In this document: positions 35,173 through 44,094 of the stretch, in pieces
Layout of the letters: each line of letters starts with the position of its first letter
How positions within the stretch are numbered: the first letter of the stretch is position 1
Source: Paracoccus nototheniae
GTDB lineage: Bacteria > Pseudomonadota > Alphaproteobacteria > Rhodobacterales > Rhodobacteraceae
Assembly: GCF_004335005.1 (NCBI RefSeq)
Contig: NZ_RQRT01000006.1
Location: 24,863-88,862 of the forward strand
Length of the DNA stretch: 64,000 nucleotides
Direction of reading: 5' to 3'
Notes under the pieces: generated by a model
The model's database searches: none
What the model saw: only the letters and a program-made list of their open reading frames with translations
What the model was told of the DNA's origin: nothing
Program-made: the position numbers and the translations under genes

Positions 35173-36531
35173 TTACACGGCGACGTTTTCCGAATCGATC
35201 GGATCGCTTATGCCGCAATCCGCGATCGCGCCGCCCGGCTTGCGGCGACGCTTGGGTTTGACGCTGTCGGGCAGGGCGGCATTGTCATCGATGAAATCCA
35301 GCACCATGGGCCGGATGTTCAGCCGCCAAGATTTGCCCGCAAAGATGCCGTAATGGCCCGCGCCCGGTTCCAGATGCTGGACCTTTTTCGCCGCCGGAAC
35401 CCCGGTGCACAGATCCAGCGCGGCGACGCATTGCCCGGGCGCCGAGATGTCATCATTCGCGCCCTCGACCGTCATGATGGCGACTTCGGTGATCCTGCCG
35501 ATATCGACGGGCCGCCCCTCGACCGTGAACCGGTTCTGGGCGATTTCGAGGTTCTTGAAGACTCGTTCGACGGTGGACAGATAGAATTCCGCTGTCATGT
35601 CCATGACCGCCAGATATTCGTCATAGAATTTGTTGTGCTTGTCAGCGTCGGATGCGGTGCCGCGCGCCTCGGCAAAGATCTGGTTGATGAAGGCCTTGGA
35701 ATGCGTCTCCATGTTCATCGAGATGAAACTGGAAAGCTGCGCCAGCCCCGGATAGACCATCCGCCCCGCGCCGCGATATTTGAAGCCGACCGACTGGATC
35801 GCCAGATGTTCCAGTTCGCCCATAGTGATGCGGTTGCCGAAATCGGTGACCTCGGTCGCGGCGGCGTCGGGATCGACCGGGCCGCCGATCAGGGTCAGGG
35901 TGCGGGGCTGGGCGTTGGGATCTTCCTCGGCCAGAATGGCGGTCGCGGCCAGCGCCAGCGGGGCGGGCTGGCAGACGGCGATGACATTCACGTCAGGCCC
36001 CAGATGGCGGATGAAATCGACCAGATAGCGGGTGTAATCCTCGACGTCGAACTTGCCTTCGCTGACCGGGATGTCGCGGGCATTGTGCCAGTCGGTGACG
36101 TAGAGTTCGCAATCGTTCAGCAGCGAGGTCACGGTCGAGCGCAGCAGCGTGGCGTAATGGCCCGACATCGGCGCGACCAGCAGCACCTTGCGGGGCAGGG
36201 GTTCGCGACGGGCAACGCGGAAGTGGATCAGATCGCCAAAGGCGCGGCGCATGACCGGTTCGACATAGACCACATGGTCCTGCCCATCCTCGCCCGCGAT
36301 GGGGGGCAGTTCCCAATCCGGCTTGACCACCATGCGCGAAAAGCTGCGTTCCGTGACCCGCCCCCATGCGCTGAGCAGGTGAAAGGCGGGGTTCGGCATC
36401 AGCGCGAACATCGGGTATGACCCCATCGCCTTGGCGGTGGCACCCATCCATTCGTTCGTGTTGCGAACCGCTTCCATCGCATCATAGGAGATGATGCCCT
36501 TGAGACCCTTGACCGGCATATAACCCACCAT
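35173..36531 (-). CDS. phaZ: Intracellular polyhydroxyalkanoate depolymerase
   Basis: A 452-residue enzyme that mobilises stored PHA from native granules. Members use a cysteine nucleophile, seen as C187 in AVCQPAPLAL, with the acid in EGANDDISAPGQ and histidine in EPGAGHYGIF. YATLLRSTVTSLL, YVTDWHNARDIPVSEGKFDVEDYTRYLVDF and the basic tail KPKRRRKPGG are family features. The start could be ATG 36531 or ATG 36519, the latter having a GGTGGG signal. Divergent from phaC, sharing a 117-nt promoter region. Confidence 0.95.
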   Translation of the reverse strand: MVGYMPVKGLKGIISYDAMEAVRNTNEWMGATAKAMGSYPMFALMPNPAFHLLSAWGRVTERSFSRMVVKPDWELPPIAGEDGQDHVVYVEPVMRRAFGDLIHFRVARREPLPRKVLLVAPMSGHYATLLRSTVTSLLNDCELYVTDWHNARDIPVSEGKFDVEDYTRYLVDFIRHLGPDVNVIAVCQPAPLALAATAILAEEDPNAQPRTLTLIGGPVDPDAAATEVTDFGNRITMGELEHLAIQSVGFKYRGAGRMVYPGLAQLSSFISMNMETHSKAFINQIFAEARGTASDADKHNKFYDEYLAVMDMTAEFYLSTVERVFKNLEIAQNRFTVEGRPVDIGRITEVAIMTVEGANDDISAPGQCVAALDLCTGVPAAKKVQHLEPGAGHYGIFAGKSWRLNIRPMVLDFIDDNAALPDSVKPKRRRKPGGAIADCGISDPIDSENVAV

Positions 36532-36648
36532 TTGCTGCGCTGCGGCATGATCTGGGCACAGGAAGGCGGCGTTACGGGGAAAAAGCCGGTTTACGCCTTG
36601 CCTGCGCTGCGCATATCATCGACCCATTCCTAGGGGGGATTGAGGATC

Positions 36649-38973
36649 ATGGCAAGGCAGCCGGCGGCGACCGATAAAAATGTTGCGGATTTGCGTGCGC
36701 GATCGGCAACATCCGGAAAGGGCCGGGCGGCCAGCACAGCGGCGGCTGCGGACAAGGCAGGCCCCGACAAGGCGGCGGGTGATGCACCTGCGGCGAAGGC
36801 CCGGGCATCGAAGGCTGCGGCCCGCAAGGTGGCTGGATCAAAGGCTGGGGACGCAAAGACGGCGGGTTCAAAGGCCGGGGGCACAAGGGCCGTTGCCGCC
36901 AAGGCTGGCGCTGCGAAGGCTGGCGCTGGAAAGGCTGCGGATGGGAAGGCGGGGGCCACGAAAGCCGCTTCGCCCAAGGCTCCGGCTGCGAAACCGCGCG
37001 CGGCCAAGACTGTGGCCTCTGCCCGGTCGTCGGAGGCGTCCACGACCAAGGTCTCATCGGAAACACCCAGGCCCAAGCGGGCGACCGCGGCCAAGGCACC
37101 CCGCGACGCTGGCAAGGCCGGGGCTGCGGCCATGGCCACCCCCGCGCCGGTGGCGGACAGCGCCTCGAAATCCGCGCCGTCAGCGCCCACGCAGACCGCG
37201 CTGCCCACCGCCACCCCTCTGCCCACCGCCCAGAAGCTGGCCGAGAATATCGAGCGGATCGAGGTGCTGGGCCATCGCCTGATGCAGGCTTTGTCCGAAC
37301 GCGCCACTCCCAATCCGGGCGTCGAATCCCCCGGCCCGGATCTTTATATGACCGCCGCCAGCGCGATGCTGAAGACGCTGACCGAACATCCCGGCAAGGT
37401 GATCGAGACGCAGGTCGCCTTCTGGGGCGAGACGCTGGCCAATTACGTCCGCGCCCAGAAGGCGCTGGTGCAGGGCCAGTTGACCGCACCCGAGGATGAC
37501 AGCCCGCCCGACAAGCGCTTTGCCAATCCGCTGTGGCAGAGCCATCCCTATTTCAACCTGATCAAGAAACAGTACCTGACCAATGCCCGCGCGCTGAAGG
37601 ATGCGACCGGCGGGCTGGATCTGCCCGATGAGGTCGCGCGCCGCCGCGTCACCTGGCTGACCAATCAGATCGTCGACATGATGGCGCCGACGAATTTTCT
37701 GGCCACCAATCCCGACGCGCTGGAACGCGCGGTCCAGACCGAGGGCGAAAGTCTGGTGCTGGGGCTGGAAAATCTGGTCCGCGATGTCGAACAGAATGGC
37801 GGCGAGATGATCGTGTCCCTGGCGGACCGGCGGGCCTTTACGGTGGGCGACAATATCGGCACTGCGCCCGGCACGGTGGTCTTTCGCACGCGGCTGTTCG
37901 AACTGATCCAGTACACGCCCACGACCGACAAGGTCCACGCGCTGCCGCTGGTGATCTTTCCGCCTTGGATCAACAAATTCTACATTCTGGACCTGAAGCC
38001 GCAGAACAGCCTGATCCGCTGGCTGGTCGATCAGGGGCACACGCTGTTCGTGGTCAGCTGGAAGAACCCCGATGCCAGCTTTGCCGAGATCGGGATGGAG
38101 GATTACGTCTCGGCCTATCTCGAGGCGATGGACAAGGTGCTGGAACTGTCGGGCCAGCCCCGCCTGAATGCCGTCGGCTATTGCATCGCGGGCACCACTT
38201 TGTCGCTGACGCTGGCGCTGCTGAAACAGCGGGGCGATGCGCGGGTGAATGCCGCCACGCTGCTGACCACCCTGACCGACTTTTCGGAACAGGGGGAGTT
38301 CACAACCTTTCTGCAGGATGATTTCGTCAACGGCATCGATGCCGAGGTGCAGCGCCACGGCCTGCTGCCCGCCCGCCTGATGTCGCGCACCATGAGCTTT
38401 CTGCGCGCCAATGATCTGGTCTGGGGCCCGGCCATCCGCAGCTATATGATGGGCGAGACGCCGCCCGCCTTCGATCTGCTGTTCTGGAACGGCGATGCGA
38501 CGAACCTGCCCGGACGCATGGCGATGCAATATCTGCGCGGCCTGTGCCAGAAGAACGCCTTTGCCACCGGAGGGTTCGATCTGCTGGGCCATCGGCTGCA
38601 TGTGTCGGACGTGACCGTGCCTATCTGCGCGGTGGCCTGCGAATCCGATCACATCGCGCCGTGGAAGGATTGCTGGCGGGGCGTGGCCCAGATGGGCGGG
38701 TCGGACCGGACCTTCATCCTGTCCCAGTCCGGCCATGTCGCCGGGATCGTCAATCCGCCGACGCGCAAGAAATACGGCCATTACATCAGCGAGGCGGGCT
38801 TTGCGGGCGACAATGCCGTCTGGCGGGACGCGGCCCAGTTTGCCGAGGGCAGCTGGTGGCCGCATTGGGGGCGCTGGCTGGCCGAACGCGCCGGGTCGAT
38901 GGTCGAGGCGCGCGACGCGGGCGAGGGGCTGGAACCTGCCCCGGGCCGCTATGTCCACGAGCGTGCGGGCTAG
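36649..38973 (+). CDS. phaC: Class I PHA synthase with a Lys/Ala-rich N-terminal tail
   Basis: PhaC polymerises (R)-3-hydroxyacyl-CoA into PHA on granules. Conserved core: the lipase-like box GYC512IAG, D667 in ESDHIAPW and H696 in SQSGHVAGIVNPP, with spacing like other class I enzymes. At 774 residues it is longer than usual (about 590-625). The extra is residues 1 to about 190: a basic Ala/Lys/Gly segment with a lysine every fifth residue from 50 to 120, then a Pro/Ser/Thr linker. Histone-like tails of this kind occur on the phasin PhaF and bind DNA, so this tail may link granules to the nucleoid (inference). ATG 36649 follows GAGG. Confidence 0.95.
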   Translation: MARQPAATDKNVADLRARSATSGKGRAASTAAAADKAGPDKAAGDAPAAKARASKAAARKVAGSKAGDAKTAGSKAGGTRAVAAKAGAAKAGAGKAADGKAGATKAASPKAPAAKPRAAKTVASARSSEASTTKVSSETPRPKRATAAKAPRDAGKAGAAAMATPAPVADSASKSAPSAPTQTALPTATPLPTAQKLAENIERIEVLGHRLMQALSERATPNPGVESPGPDLYMTAASAMLKTLTEHPGKVIETQVAFWGETLANYVRAQKALVQGQLTAPEDDSPPDKRFANPLWQSHPYFNLIKKQYLTNARALKDATGGLDLPDEVARRRVTWLTNQIVDMMAPTNFLATNPDALERAVQTEGESLVLGLENLVRDVEQNGGEMIVSLADRRAFTVGDNIGTAPGTVVFRTRLFELIQYTPTTDKVHALPLVIFPPWINKFYILDLKPQNSLIRWLVDQGHTLFVVSWKNPDASFAEIGMEDYVSAYLEAMDKVLELSGQPRLNAVGYCIAGTTLSLTLALLKQRGDARVNAATLLTTLTDFSEQGEFTTFLQDDFVNGIDAEVQRHGLLPARLMSRTMSFLRANDLVWGPAIRSYMMGETPPAFDLLFWNGDATNLPGRMAMQYLRGLCQKNAFATGGFDLLGHRLHVSDVTVPICAVACESDHIAPWKDCWRGVAQMGGSDRTFILSQSGHVAGIVNPPTRKKYGHYISEAGFAGDNAVWRDAAQFAEGSWWPHWGRWLAERAGSMVEARDAGEGLEPAPGRYVHERAG
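36784..37008 (+). repeat. 15-bp-period coding repeat in phaC (xxxxK pentapeptides)
   Basis: Fifteen consecutive five-codon units ending in lysine (one ends in arginine), encoding residues 46-120 of PhaC: APAAK, ARASK, AAARK, VAGSK, AGDAK, TAGSK, AGGTR, AVAAK, AGAAK and so on. At DNA level AAGGCTGG-like words recur every 15 bp, so the array can change in copy number by slippage. Confidence 0.9.
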
Positions 38974-39024
38974 TCCCGCGTGACGCCCTGTCGGCATGGT
39001 TTCTGAACAGCGCGGTTAATTTTT

Positions 39025-39070
39025 TGCTGCGCTGCAGAAGATAAATCTTGAAATGCTGCAGTGCAGCATT
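39025..39070. promoter_or_regulatory. Putative PhaR operator region upstream of phaP
   Basis: AATGCTGCA-G-TGCAGCATT at 39052-39070 is a perfect 19-bp palindrome. TGCTGCGCTGCA at 39025-39036 is a second imperfect one. TGC/GCA-rich palindromes are the known targets of Paracoccus PhaR ahead of phaP. The palindrome ends about 78 nt before the phaP ATG, next to the expected promoter. Confidence 0.75.
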
Positions 39071-39148
39071 CATATTGGCTGCATGGAATGGAACGCAGCG
39101 ACACGTTCCCTATGTCATTCGGTCGCTGCATCTTTGAGGAGTGAAGAC

Positions 39149-39604
39149 ATGGCGAAGACCCCCGATATGACCAAGACGATGCAGGACATGATGGCCAATT
39201 TCCCCATCGACACCAGCTCGATGCAGGACGCGATGAAATCGCAGGGCGTGCTGGGCGAAAAGCTGACCCGCGTCGCGCTGAGCGCCGCCGAGCGTTCGAC
39301 CGAGATCTCGGCCAACTGGGCCAAGGATTCGATCGCCCGCATGGGTGAGCTGGCCTCGGCCAAGCAGGAACCCTCGGATTACGCCAAAGCCATGAGCGAT
39401 TTCGCCTCGGCCTATGCCGAACTGGCCGCCGAGCACATGGCCGCCTATGCCGAAGTTGCGAAAAAGGTCCAGATGGACACGGTCGATCTGATGCTGACCG
39501 CTGGCAAGGACATTGCCGCCGACGCGCAGAAGGTCACCGAAAAGGCGACCCGCGACACGCAGGCTGCCGTCAAGAAGGCCACCTCGGCCGCCGAAACCAA
39601 GTAA
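39149..39604 (+). CDS. phaP: Phasin
   Basis: A 151-residue, all-helical amphipathic protein (EKLTRVALSAAERSTEISANWAKDSIARMGELASAK, then AKAMSDFASAYAELAAEHMAAYAEVAKKVQMDTVDLML) with a Lys/Ala/Thr tail. It belongs to the PhaP family that coats PHA granules and controls their size. GAGGAG lies 7 nt before ATG 39149; the upstream extension of the frame crosses the operator and is discarded. Repression by PhaR, relieved when polymer binds PhaR, is expected. Confidence 0.92.
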   Translation: MAKTPDMTKTMQDMMANFPIDTSSMQDAMKSQGVLGEKLTRVALSAAERSTEISANWAKDSIARMGELASAKQEPSDYAKAMSDFASAYAELAAEHMAAYAEVAKKVQMDTVDLMLTAGKDIAADAQKVTEKATRDTQAAVKKATSAAETK

Positions 39605-39629
39605 TCACGACCTCTGGTCGCAGATCGGC

Positions 39630-39655
39630 AAAGGGCGGCCCTCGGGTCGCCCTTT
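39630..39655 (+). terminator. Hairpin terminator after phaP
   Basis: AAAGGGCG (39630-39637) pairs with CGCCCTTT (39648-39655) around a loop that can itself pair (GCC/GGT). It lies 26 nt beyond the phaP stop and before phaR, so phaR probably has its own promoter. Confidence 0.75.
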
Positions 39656-39739
39656 CGCACATCCGCAGTTTCGGGTTTTTTCCTTTGCGTTTTGCGGGTG
39701 CAGCTTTCATCATGAGGGGAACATGCATGCAAGGACCCC

Positions 39740-40306
39740 ATGATGGCCGCATCGACCGCGCCGCTGCTGATCAAGCGTTATGCCAGCCGCCGCCTCTATA
39801 ATACCGAGACCAGCGATTACGTCACGCTGGAAGATATCGCCCGCTTCATCCGCGAGGGGCGAGAGGTCAAGATCATCGATCTGAAATCGGGCGACGACCT
39901 GACCCGCCAATATCTGCTGCAGATCATCGCCGAACATGAAAGCCGCGGCGAAAACGTGCTGCCGCTAGACGTGCTGACCGATCTGGTGCGCAGCTATGCC
40001 ACCAATGCCCAATCGGTCGTGCCGCAGTTTCTGGCCGCCAGCTTCGAGATGCTGCGCGAGGGTCAGTCCAAGCTGATGGAAAACATGACCGCACTGCCCA
40101 ACCCGATGGCCACCATGCCGGGTTTCGACGCGCTGCAGCGCCAGCAGCAGATGTTTCTGAAGACGATGATGGGCGGCTGGCGCGGCGGCGCCTCCGGCCC
40201 GGAACCCGAGGCTGACGCCCCCGCCGCCGATCCCGCCGACACCCGCGACATGGCCGAGATCCGCCGCCAACTGGCCGAGTTGCAAAAGCGCGTCTCAAAG
40301 CTGTGA
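39740..40306 (+). CDS. phaR: PHA synthesis repressor PhaR
   Basis: A 188-residue repressor. The N-terminal DNA-binding domain is [30 protein letters not shown]; a PHB-accumulation domain follows ([28 protein letters not shown]). An acidic Pro/Ala linker leads to a C-terminal coiled coil ([18 protein letters not shown]). It binds phaP and phaR promoters and is titrated off by PHA granules. Two adjacent ATG codons (39740, 39743) follow AAGGA. It is the last chromosomal-type gene before the tRNA-Ser. Confidence 0.94.
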   Translation: MMAASTAPLLIKRYASRRLYNTETSDYVTLEDIARFIREGREVKIIDLKSGDDLTRQYLLQIIAEHESRGENVLPLDVLTDLVRSYATNAQSVVPQFLAASFEMLREGQSKLMENMTALPNPMATMPGFDALQRQQQMFLKTMMGGWRGGASGPEPEADAPAADPADTRDMAEIRRQLAELQKRVSKL

Positions 40307-40351
40307 CATCCGGCTTGCACCGCCCCGCCACCCGGGCTAGACCCGCCCCAC

Positions 40352-40441
40352 GGAGCGGTGGCCGAGTGGTCGAAGGCGCACGCCTGGAAAGTGTGTAGGC
40401 GGGGAACCGTCTCGAGGGTTCGAATCCCTCTCGCTCCGCCA
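40352..40441 (+). tRNA. tRNA-Ser (anticodon GGA)
   Basis: A 90-nt tRNA with an acceptor stem GGAGCGG pairing with TCGCTCC, discriminator G and encoded CCA (40439-40441). The anticodon loop is CTGGAAA with anticodon GGA; a long variable arm is typical of serine tRNAs. The T-arm is GAGGGTTCGAATCCCTC. Composition and gene content change right after its 3' end, the usual signature of a tRNA used as an integration site. Confidence 0.96.
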
Positions 40442-41037
40442 AAATTCATAAGAAAACCTTTCTTTATATCCGACTTCGGTTGGATTTTCTTTTTGTTTTC
40501 GAGGGTTATGCAGGCGGCCCTGAAGGTAAGTCGAAGCGTAAGAACGTCGCCCACGCTCTCTAGAGCCCGTAAATCTCTGAAGCTGATGACTGCGTCAAGA
40601 TGGTTCTCAGGTTATAAGGTGTTGATTATAAATTATATTTATGAAGGCTAAGTTGAGTTTGGATTTAAGGGCTTTCCGCACAGAAGGGTCTGCGGTCGAA
40701 CCAGATCGGCCAGAAAATCTTGTGCGGATAGCGAACTCGGCTTCCTTTCGATGGCGATGTTGCGCGCACCCTTGAGTGCTCAAAAACTACCTGCTTGTGT
40801 GCTTTCAAGGATTCCTAAGGAGGTGGCTGATGGTAGAGCTACGGGGACCATGGAAGCCAAGGCTAAAGCAGGTGATCAGTCGGTCCCGAGCGACAATAAC
40901 CGTTAGTCGACGCGTAGGGCGGGGACCGGACGTTCGCCATGCAATGCCGAATGGCTGGTTCGGGGGCCGACAGCGGACTGACAGCTTCTTACAGCGAGTC
41001 ATTAGGAGCAGCCATCGGTCAAAACTGGGTAAGAAGC
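40442..41037. other. 596-nt low-GC gap at the left edge of the accessory region
   Basis: This stretch is much more AT-rich than everything to its left (for example around 40610-40650). It has no convincing gene. Short frames exist, one from an ATG at 40643 (43 codons) and one from an ATG near 40752 (about 50 codons, ending SVPSDNNR), but neither has a recognisable domain. An AAGGAGG at about 40816-40822 lies ahead of an ATG at 40830. It may hold remnants of an integrase or an unrecognised small gene. Confidence 0.5.
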
Positions 41038-44000
41038 CTAAGCAACGTTGGAGATTAGGCCACTTTCTCCTTGTGGCACCAGCTCGTGAACAAAGTACGG
41101 AATGCCAGCGCTGCGGCACTTTCTACCCAGGAACTCGGCCTCGGAGCTGTCATGTGTGGACAGGATAACCTGATAGTCTAGCTGCCGCACCATCTGCCGA
41201 AGCAGGTCCATGAAGGCGCTCGCGTGGATCACGTCATTGTGCTGAAGTGGATCGTCCAGGAGTAGGCCGCGCCAGCGAGACCATCCGAACGTTGTGCTGG
41301 CCGCGAGTAGGGCGGCCACGCTCAGCGCCGAGAGCTGGCCCTCGCTGAAGTAGAGGTTAGGATTCATCTCGAGCTGCGTCACCGATCCGTCAGCCTCGCT
41401 CCGCACGATCCCGGGGCGCAGTTCGGAACGGGTCACATGATGCTCGGCGCGGTAGATGATCGATGCGTCCGCCCAGGTCATCAGCGTCCGGGCGAACCGC
41501 TGGATCGTGGCGTTGAGCGGCGCCAATACATCGTCAGCATAGGAATCTGCTCGCTGCAGGAGCTGGCCGCCAACGGTGTCAATTCGATCCCGCGCCCGTT
41601 GCGTGAACTCAAGCTCGCGCCGCGCTTCCTTAACCCGGCTTTCCAGCAGCCGGAGGACATCAATATCGGATGCGGCACTCTCGTTGCGCATGATCTCGGC
41701 AGTCCGCGTCTCGAGGCGGCGCAGTCGCTCGTCGCTCATCCACTTGCGATAGCCGGCAACAAGCTGTTGCTGCGTCGCGCGCACTTGCTCAAGCTGTGCC
41801 GAACGTTCCTTTATCCGAGCGCGTCTTTGAGACACCCGTGCTGTGTCGGGCTCCCCGCTCTGGCCGGCATCCATCCACCGCTTAACAAGCGCAGATCGAG
41901 TGTTGGCCAGACTATCGAGACGAGCGTTGGACGCAGTCTGCGCCTCGGTCTCCCGAAACTCAGCCTCACGTTGGGAGTCCCAAGCCAAGCGAGCCTCATC
42001 GGCAGCAGCACGTTCGACGGATATCCGTGAGGAGAGGTCGGAAAGCTGGCTCTCGATAGCTGCCTTCTCATTGTCGAGGTCGACGAGTAGTCCCATCTCG
42101 TCAGTCCATATCTCGGCATGCTGCCGCAATGTGGTCCCTGCCACCTCAACATCCTCGTCGGCTGAATCCCTAGACTGCTGTAGCGTGCCACGCTTCATCA
42201 GCTCGGCCTTCAGAACCGCTTCCGCTTCCTTGAGCTGCACGTCTATCTTCTCTGGAGTGTCGCTAGCTGCTAGCTTCGCATCAGTTTCGACAAGTTCCTG
42301 CTCCAGAAAGAGCGTCTCGGACTGATCGTAGACCCCATTTGCCGAACCACCCGCTTCGACAAGTTGCTGGCGCAGATTCTGCTCTCGTGCACGCAAGGTC
42401 GCCATCGATGCCTGTAGCTGCTCCAGCTCGGCAATAGCCCGTTCGACATCCAAGATCTGACGCCGGAGCCCTTCGCTTTCCAGCCGGGCGTCTGCCAGCG
42501 CCTCGGCCAGTTGCGATGCAGGCCGAGCATCAGCGGCGCGTTGCTGGGTGGCAAGCGCGGCAAGGCGCCCCGGCGGGAACTCCGAGGCGCAGACGGGACA
42601 GGTGACGTCGTTATGGCGCAGCCGATGCGCAATCACCGAGACGGCTTCGGAGATAGCCAGCGCGCGGTCGTCGTGCGCGCGCAGATCCGCGTTGATGCGC
42701 CCGATGAATGTCTGAGTAGCAGTTTCCCGCCCGACCATAGCTTCGCGCTGCGCCCGCGGGTCCGCCGCTTGCCTGCTGGCGATGAGCGGCGTCAGCCGGT
42801 CGATCTCGGCGCGGGTCGAAGTCAGCTTTCCCGAGATTTCGGCTCTGCGCCGCGCAAGAGTGACTCGGTCCGCTAGAGCTCGGCGATCGGCTCGCTGGGC
42901 GGTCGCGCGCGCAAGGCCCTCCCGCAGAGCAGCGATGCTGACTTCGATCCGGCCAAGCTCAGACTGCGAGTGCTCAAGCTGCTCAGCCGCGTCTCCACGC
43001 CGTGATTGCGCATCCTCCAGCTGACGAAGAGCGGCCCGCATTCGCGTCAGGATCAACGTGCGAGCCTTCGCCTGTGCAGCTTGGCGCTCGGTAGCGGCTA
43101 AATTCGCTGTCACCCGCAAGAGCAAAGCATCGGCTTCCGCAAGCTTCTCAACGGCTGCAGCTCGGCGCTGCTCGATCTCGTCGGCTCTGCTCCGGAGAGC
43201 CTGCGTTTCTGCGCCGGCTGCGTCAAAATCAGCCGCAATTTTTGCTAGCGCATTGACAGCCTCGGTGTCGGCCACGCTACGCTGCTCGATTGCGCGCAGC
43301 AGCTCGGCGAGTGCCTCAAGCAGCGCCTCCGAAGGCGTGGATGGTTCCGGCAGGCTCCAATCCATATCAGGCACCAGCCTGAGGACTTGAGCGCCCGCCA
43401 ATTCGATAGCATTGCGCAGCGCTGCGGGTGGAACAGCTTCGTCCGAGGAGGAAAGCTGCCTAGCACGATCGCGCTCGGCAAGCAGTGACGTCCAAGCTGC
43501 TAGCGCCTCTGAAGCCTCGCCGAGCTTCTTCGTCCGGTCCTCCAGAGCGCGAGTGAAAGCCCGTCGCACGCCGAGACCACTCATCCGCTCACGGAGCGCG
43601 TTTATGCGGTCCACCCCAGCGGGACCTTTCAGGGCTTCCCACTGCTTCTCAGGCTTGCGAAGAGAGAAGCGTTGCGTCGCTGCCTGTCCCAGAAAGTGGG
43701 TGATTGAGAGGTAGCCGTGGAGATTGGCTATCTCGCCCCACTCCGGGCGCTTCAGAAGTGCCGCGATCGCGCGCTCATCGGGAACGAAGCCCGCACCACG
43801 GTCAATCGGATCGCCGTCGCTGAACTGCAGGCTCACCCGGTGGCTATTCGCCGTCGCACCGATGCGGGTAAGTGGATCGAGCTGCTTGCGCCTAGCGTCC
43901 GTCGGAATGTCTTGAAAGCGGCTGACCTGATTGGTCAGCGCCCACTCCACGCCGTCAAAGAAGCTGGTCTTTCCGAGGCCGTTCGCCCCGGTGATCAGCG

Positions 44001-44094
44001 TGACGCCTGGCCCGTCAGGGAGCTCAAAGGCGTAGCTGTCGCCGTAAATGCGGAAGTTCGAAAGCTCGACGCTGCGCAGGTAAAGGTCGCTCAT
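41038..44094 (-). CDS. Rad50/SMC-like ATPase with zinc hook (ABC-three-component-type ATPase)
   Basis: A 1018-residue ABC ATPase of the SMC/RecN/Rad50 type. The N-terminal lobe has Walker A G36-ANGLGKT-43. Long coiled coils (about 210-870) are broken at mid-length by the zinc hook C499-P-V-C502. The C-terminal lobe has the signature YFSEGQLSALSVA (about 915-928), Walker B GLLLDD (D947, D948) and STHDSSEAEFLGRK. Such proteins dimerise through the hook and act on DNA ends. It is not SbcC: no sbcD nuclease gene is adjacent. It overlaps the middle gene by 4 nt (ATGA), last in a three-gene operon. Lower GC than the chromosome. Confidence 0.9.
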   Translation of the reverse strand: MSDLYLRSVELSNFRIYGDSYAFELPDGPGVTLITGANGLGKTSFFDGVEWALTNQVSRFQDIPTDARRKQLDPLTRIGATANSHRVSLQFSDGDPIDRGAGFVPDERAIAALLKRPEWGEIANLHGYLSITHFLGQAATQRFSLRKPEKQWEALKGPAGVDRINALRERMSGLGVRRAFTRALEDRTKKLGEASEALAAWTSLLAERDRARQLSSSDEAVPPAALRNAIELAGAQVLRLVPDMDWSLPEPSTPSEALLEALAELLRAIEQRSVADTEAVNALAKIAADFDAAGAETQALRSRADEIEQRRAAAVEKLAEADALLLRVTANLAATERQAAQAKARTLILTRMRAALRQLEDAQSRRGDAAEQLEHSQSELGRIEVSIAALREGLARATAQRADRRALADRVTLARRRAEISGKLTSTRAEIDRLTPLIASRQAADPRAQREAMVGRETATQTFIGRINADLRAHDDRALAISEAVSVIAHRLRHNDVTCPVCASEFPPGRLAALATQQRAADARPASQLAEALADARLESEGLRRQILDVERAIAELEQLQASMATLRAREQNLRQQLVEAGGSANGVYDQSETLFLEQELVETDAKLAASDTPEKIDVQLKEAEAVLKAELMKRGTLQQSRDSADEDVEVAGTTLRQHAEIWTDEMGLLVDLDNEKAAIESQLSDLSSRISVERAAADEARLAWDSQREAEFRETEAQTASNARLDSLANTRSALVKRWMDAGQSGEPDTARVSQRRARIKERSAQLEQVRATQQQLVAGYRKWMSDERLRRLETRTAEIMRNESAASDIDVLRLLESRVKEARRELEFTQRARDRIDTVGGQLLQRADSYADDVLAPLNATIQRFARTLMTWADASIIYRAEHHVTRSELRPGIVRSEADGSVTQLEMNPNLYFSEGQLSALSVAALLAASTTFGWSRWRGLLLDDPLQHNDVIHASAFMDLLRQMVRQLDYQVILSTHDSSEAEFLGRKCRSAGIPYFVHELVPQGESGLISNVA

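Noticed and set aside
37180..38997. 605-codon open frame antisense to phaC
   Set aside because: High-GC codon bias leaves the opposite strand open; the translation is Arg/Gln/His-rich with no domain, and the plus-strand PhaC is certain.
40776..41168. 130-codon plus-strand frame next to the tRNA
   Set aside because: It overlaps the 3' end of the ATPase gene, has a low-complexity Arg/Trp-rich translation and no domain; not called as a gene.
41038..44094. SbcC/Rad50 repair ATPase
   Set aside because: The hook and ATPase motifs fit, but no SbcD/Mre11 nuclease gene is adjacent and the two upstream genes form a different operon type.
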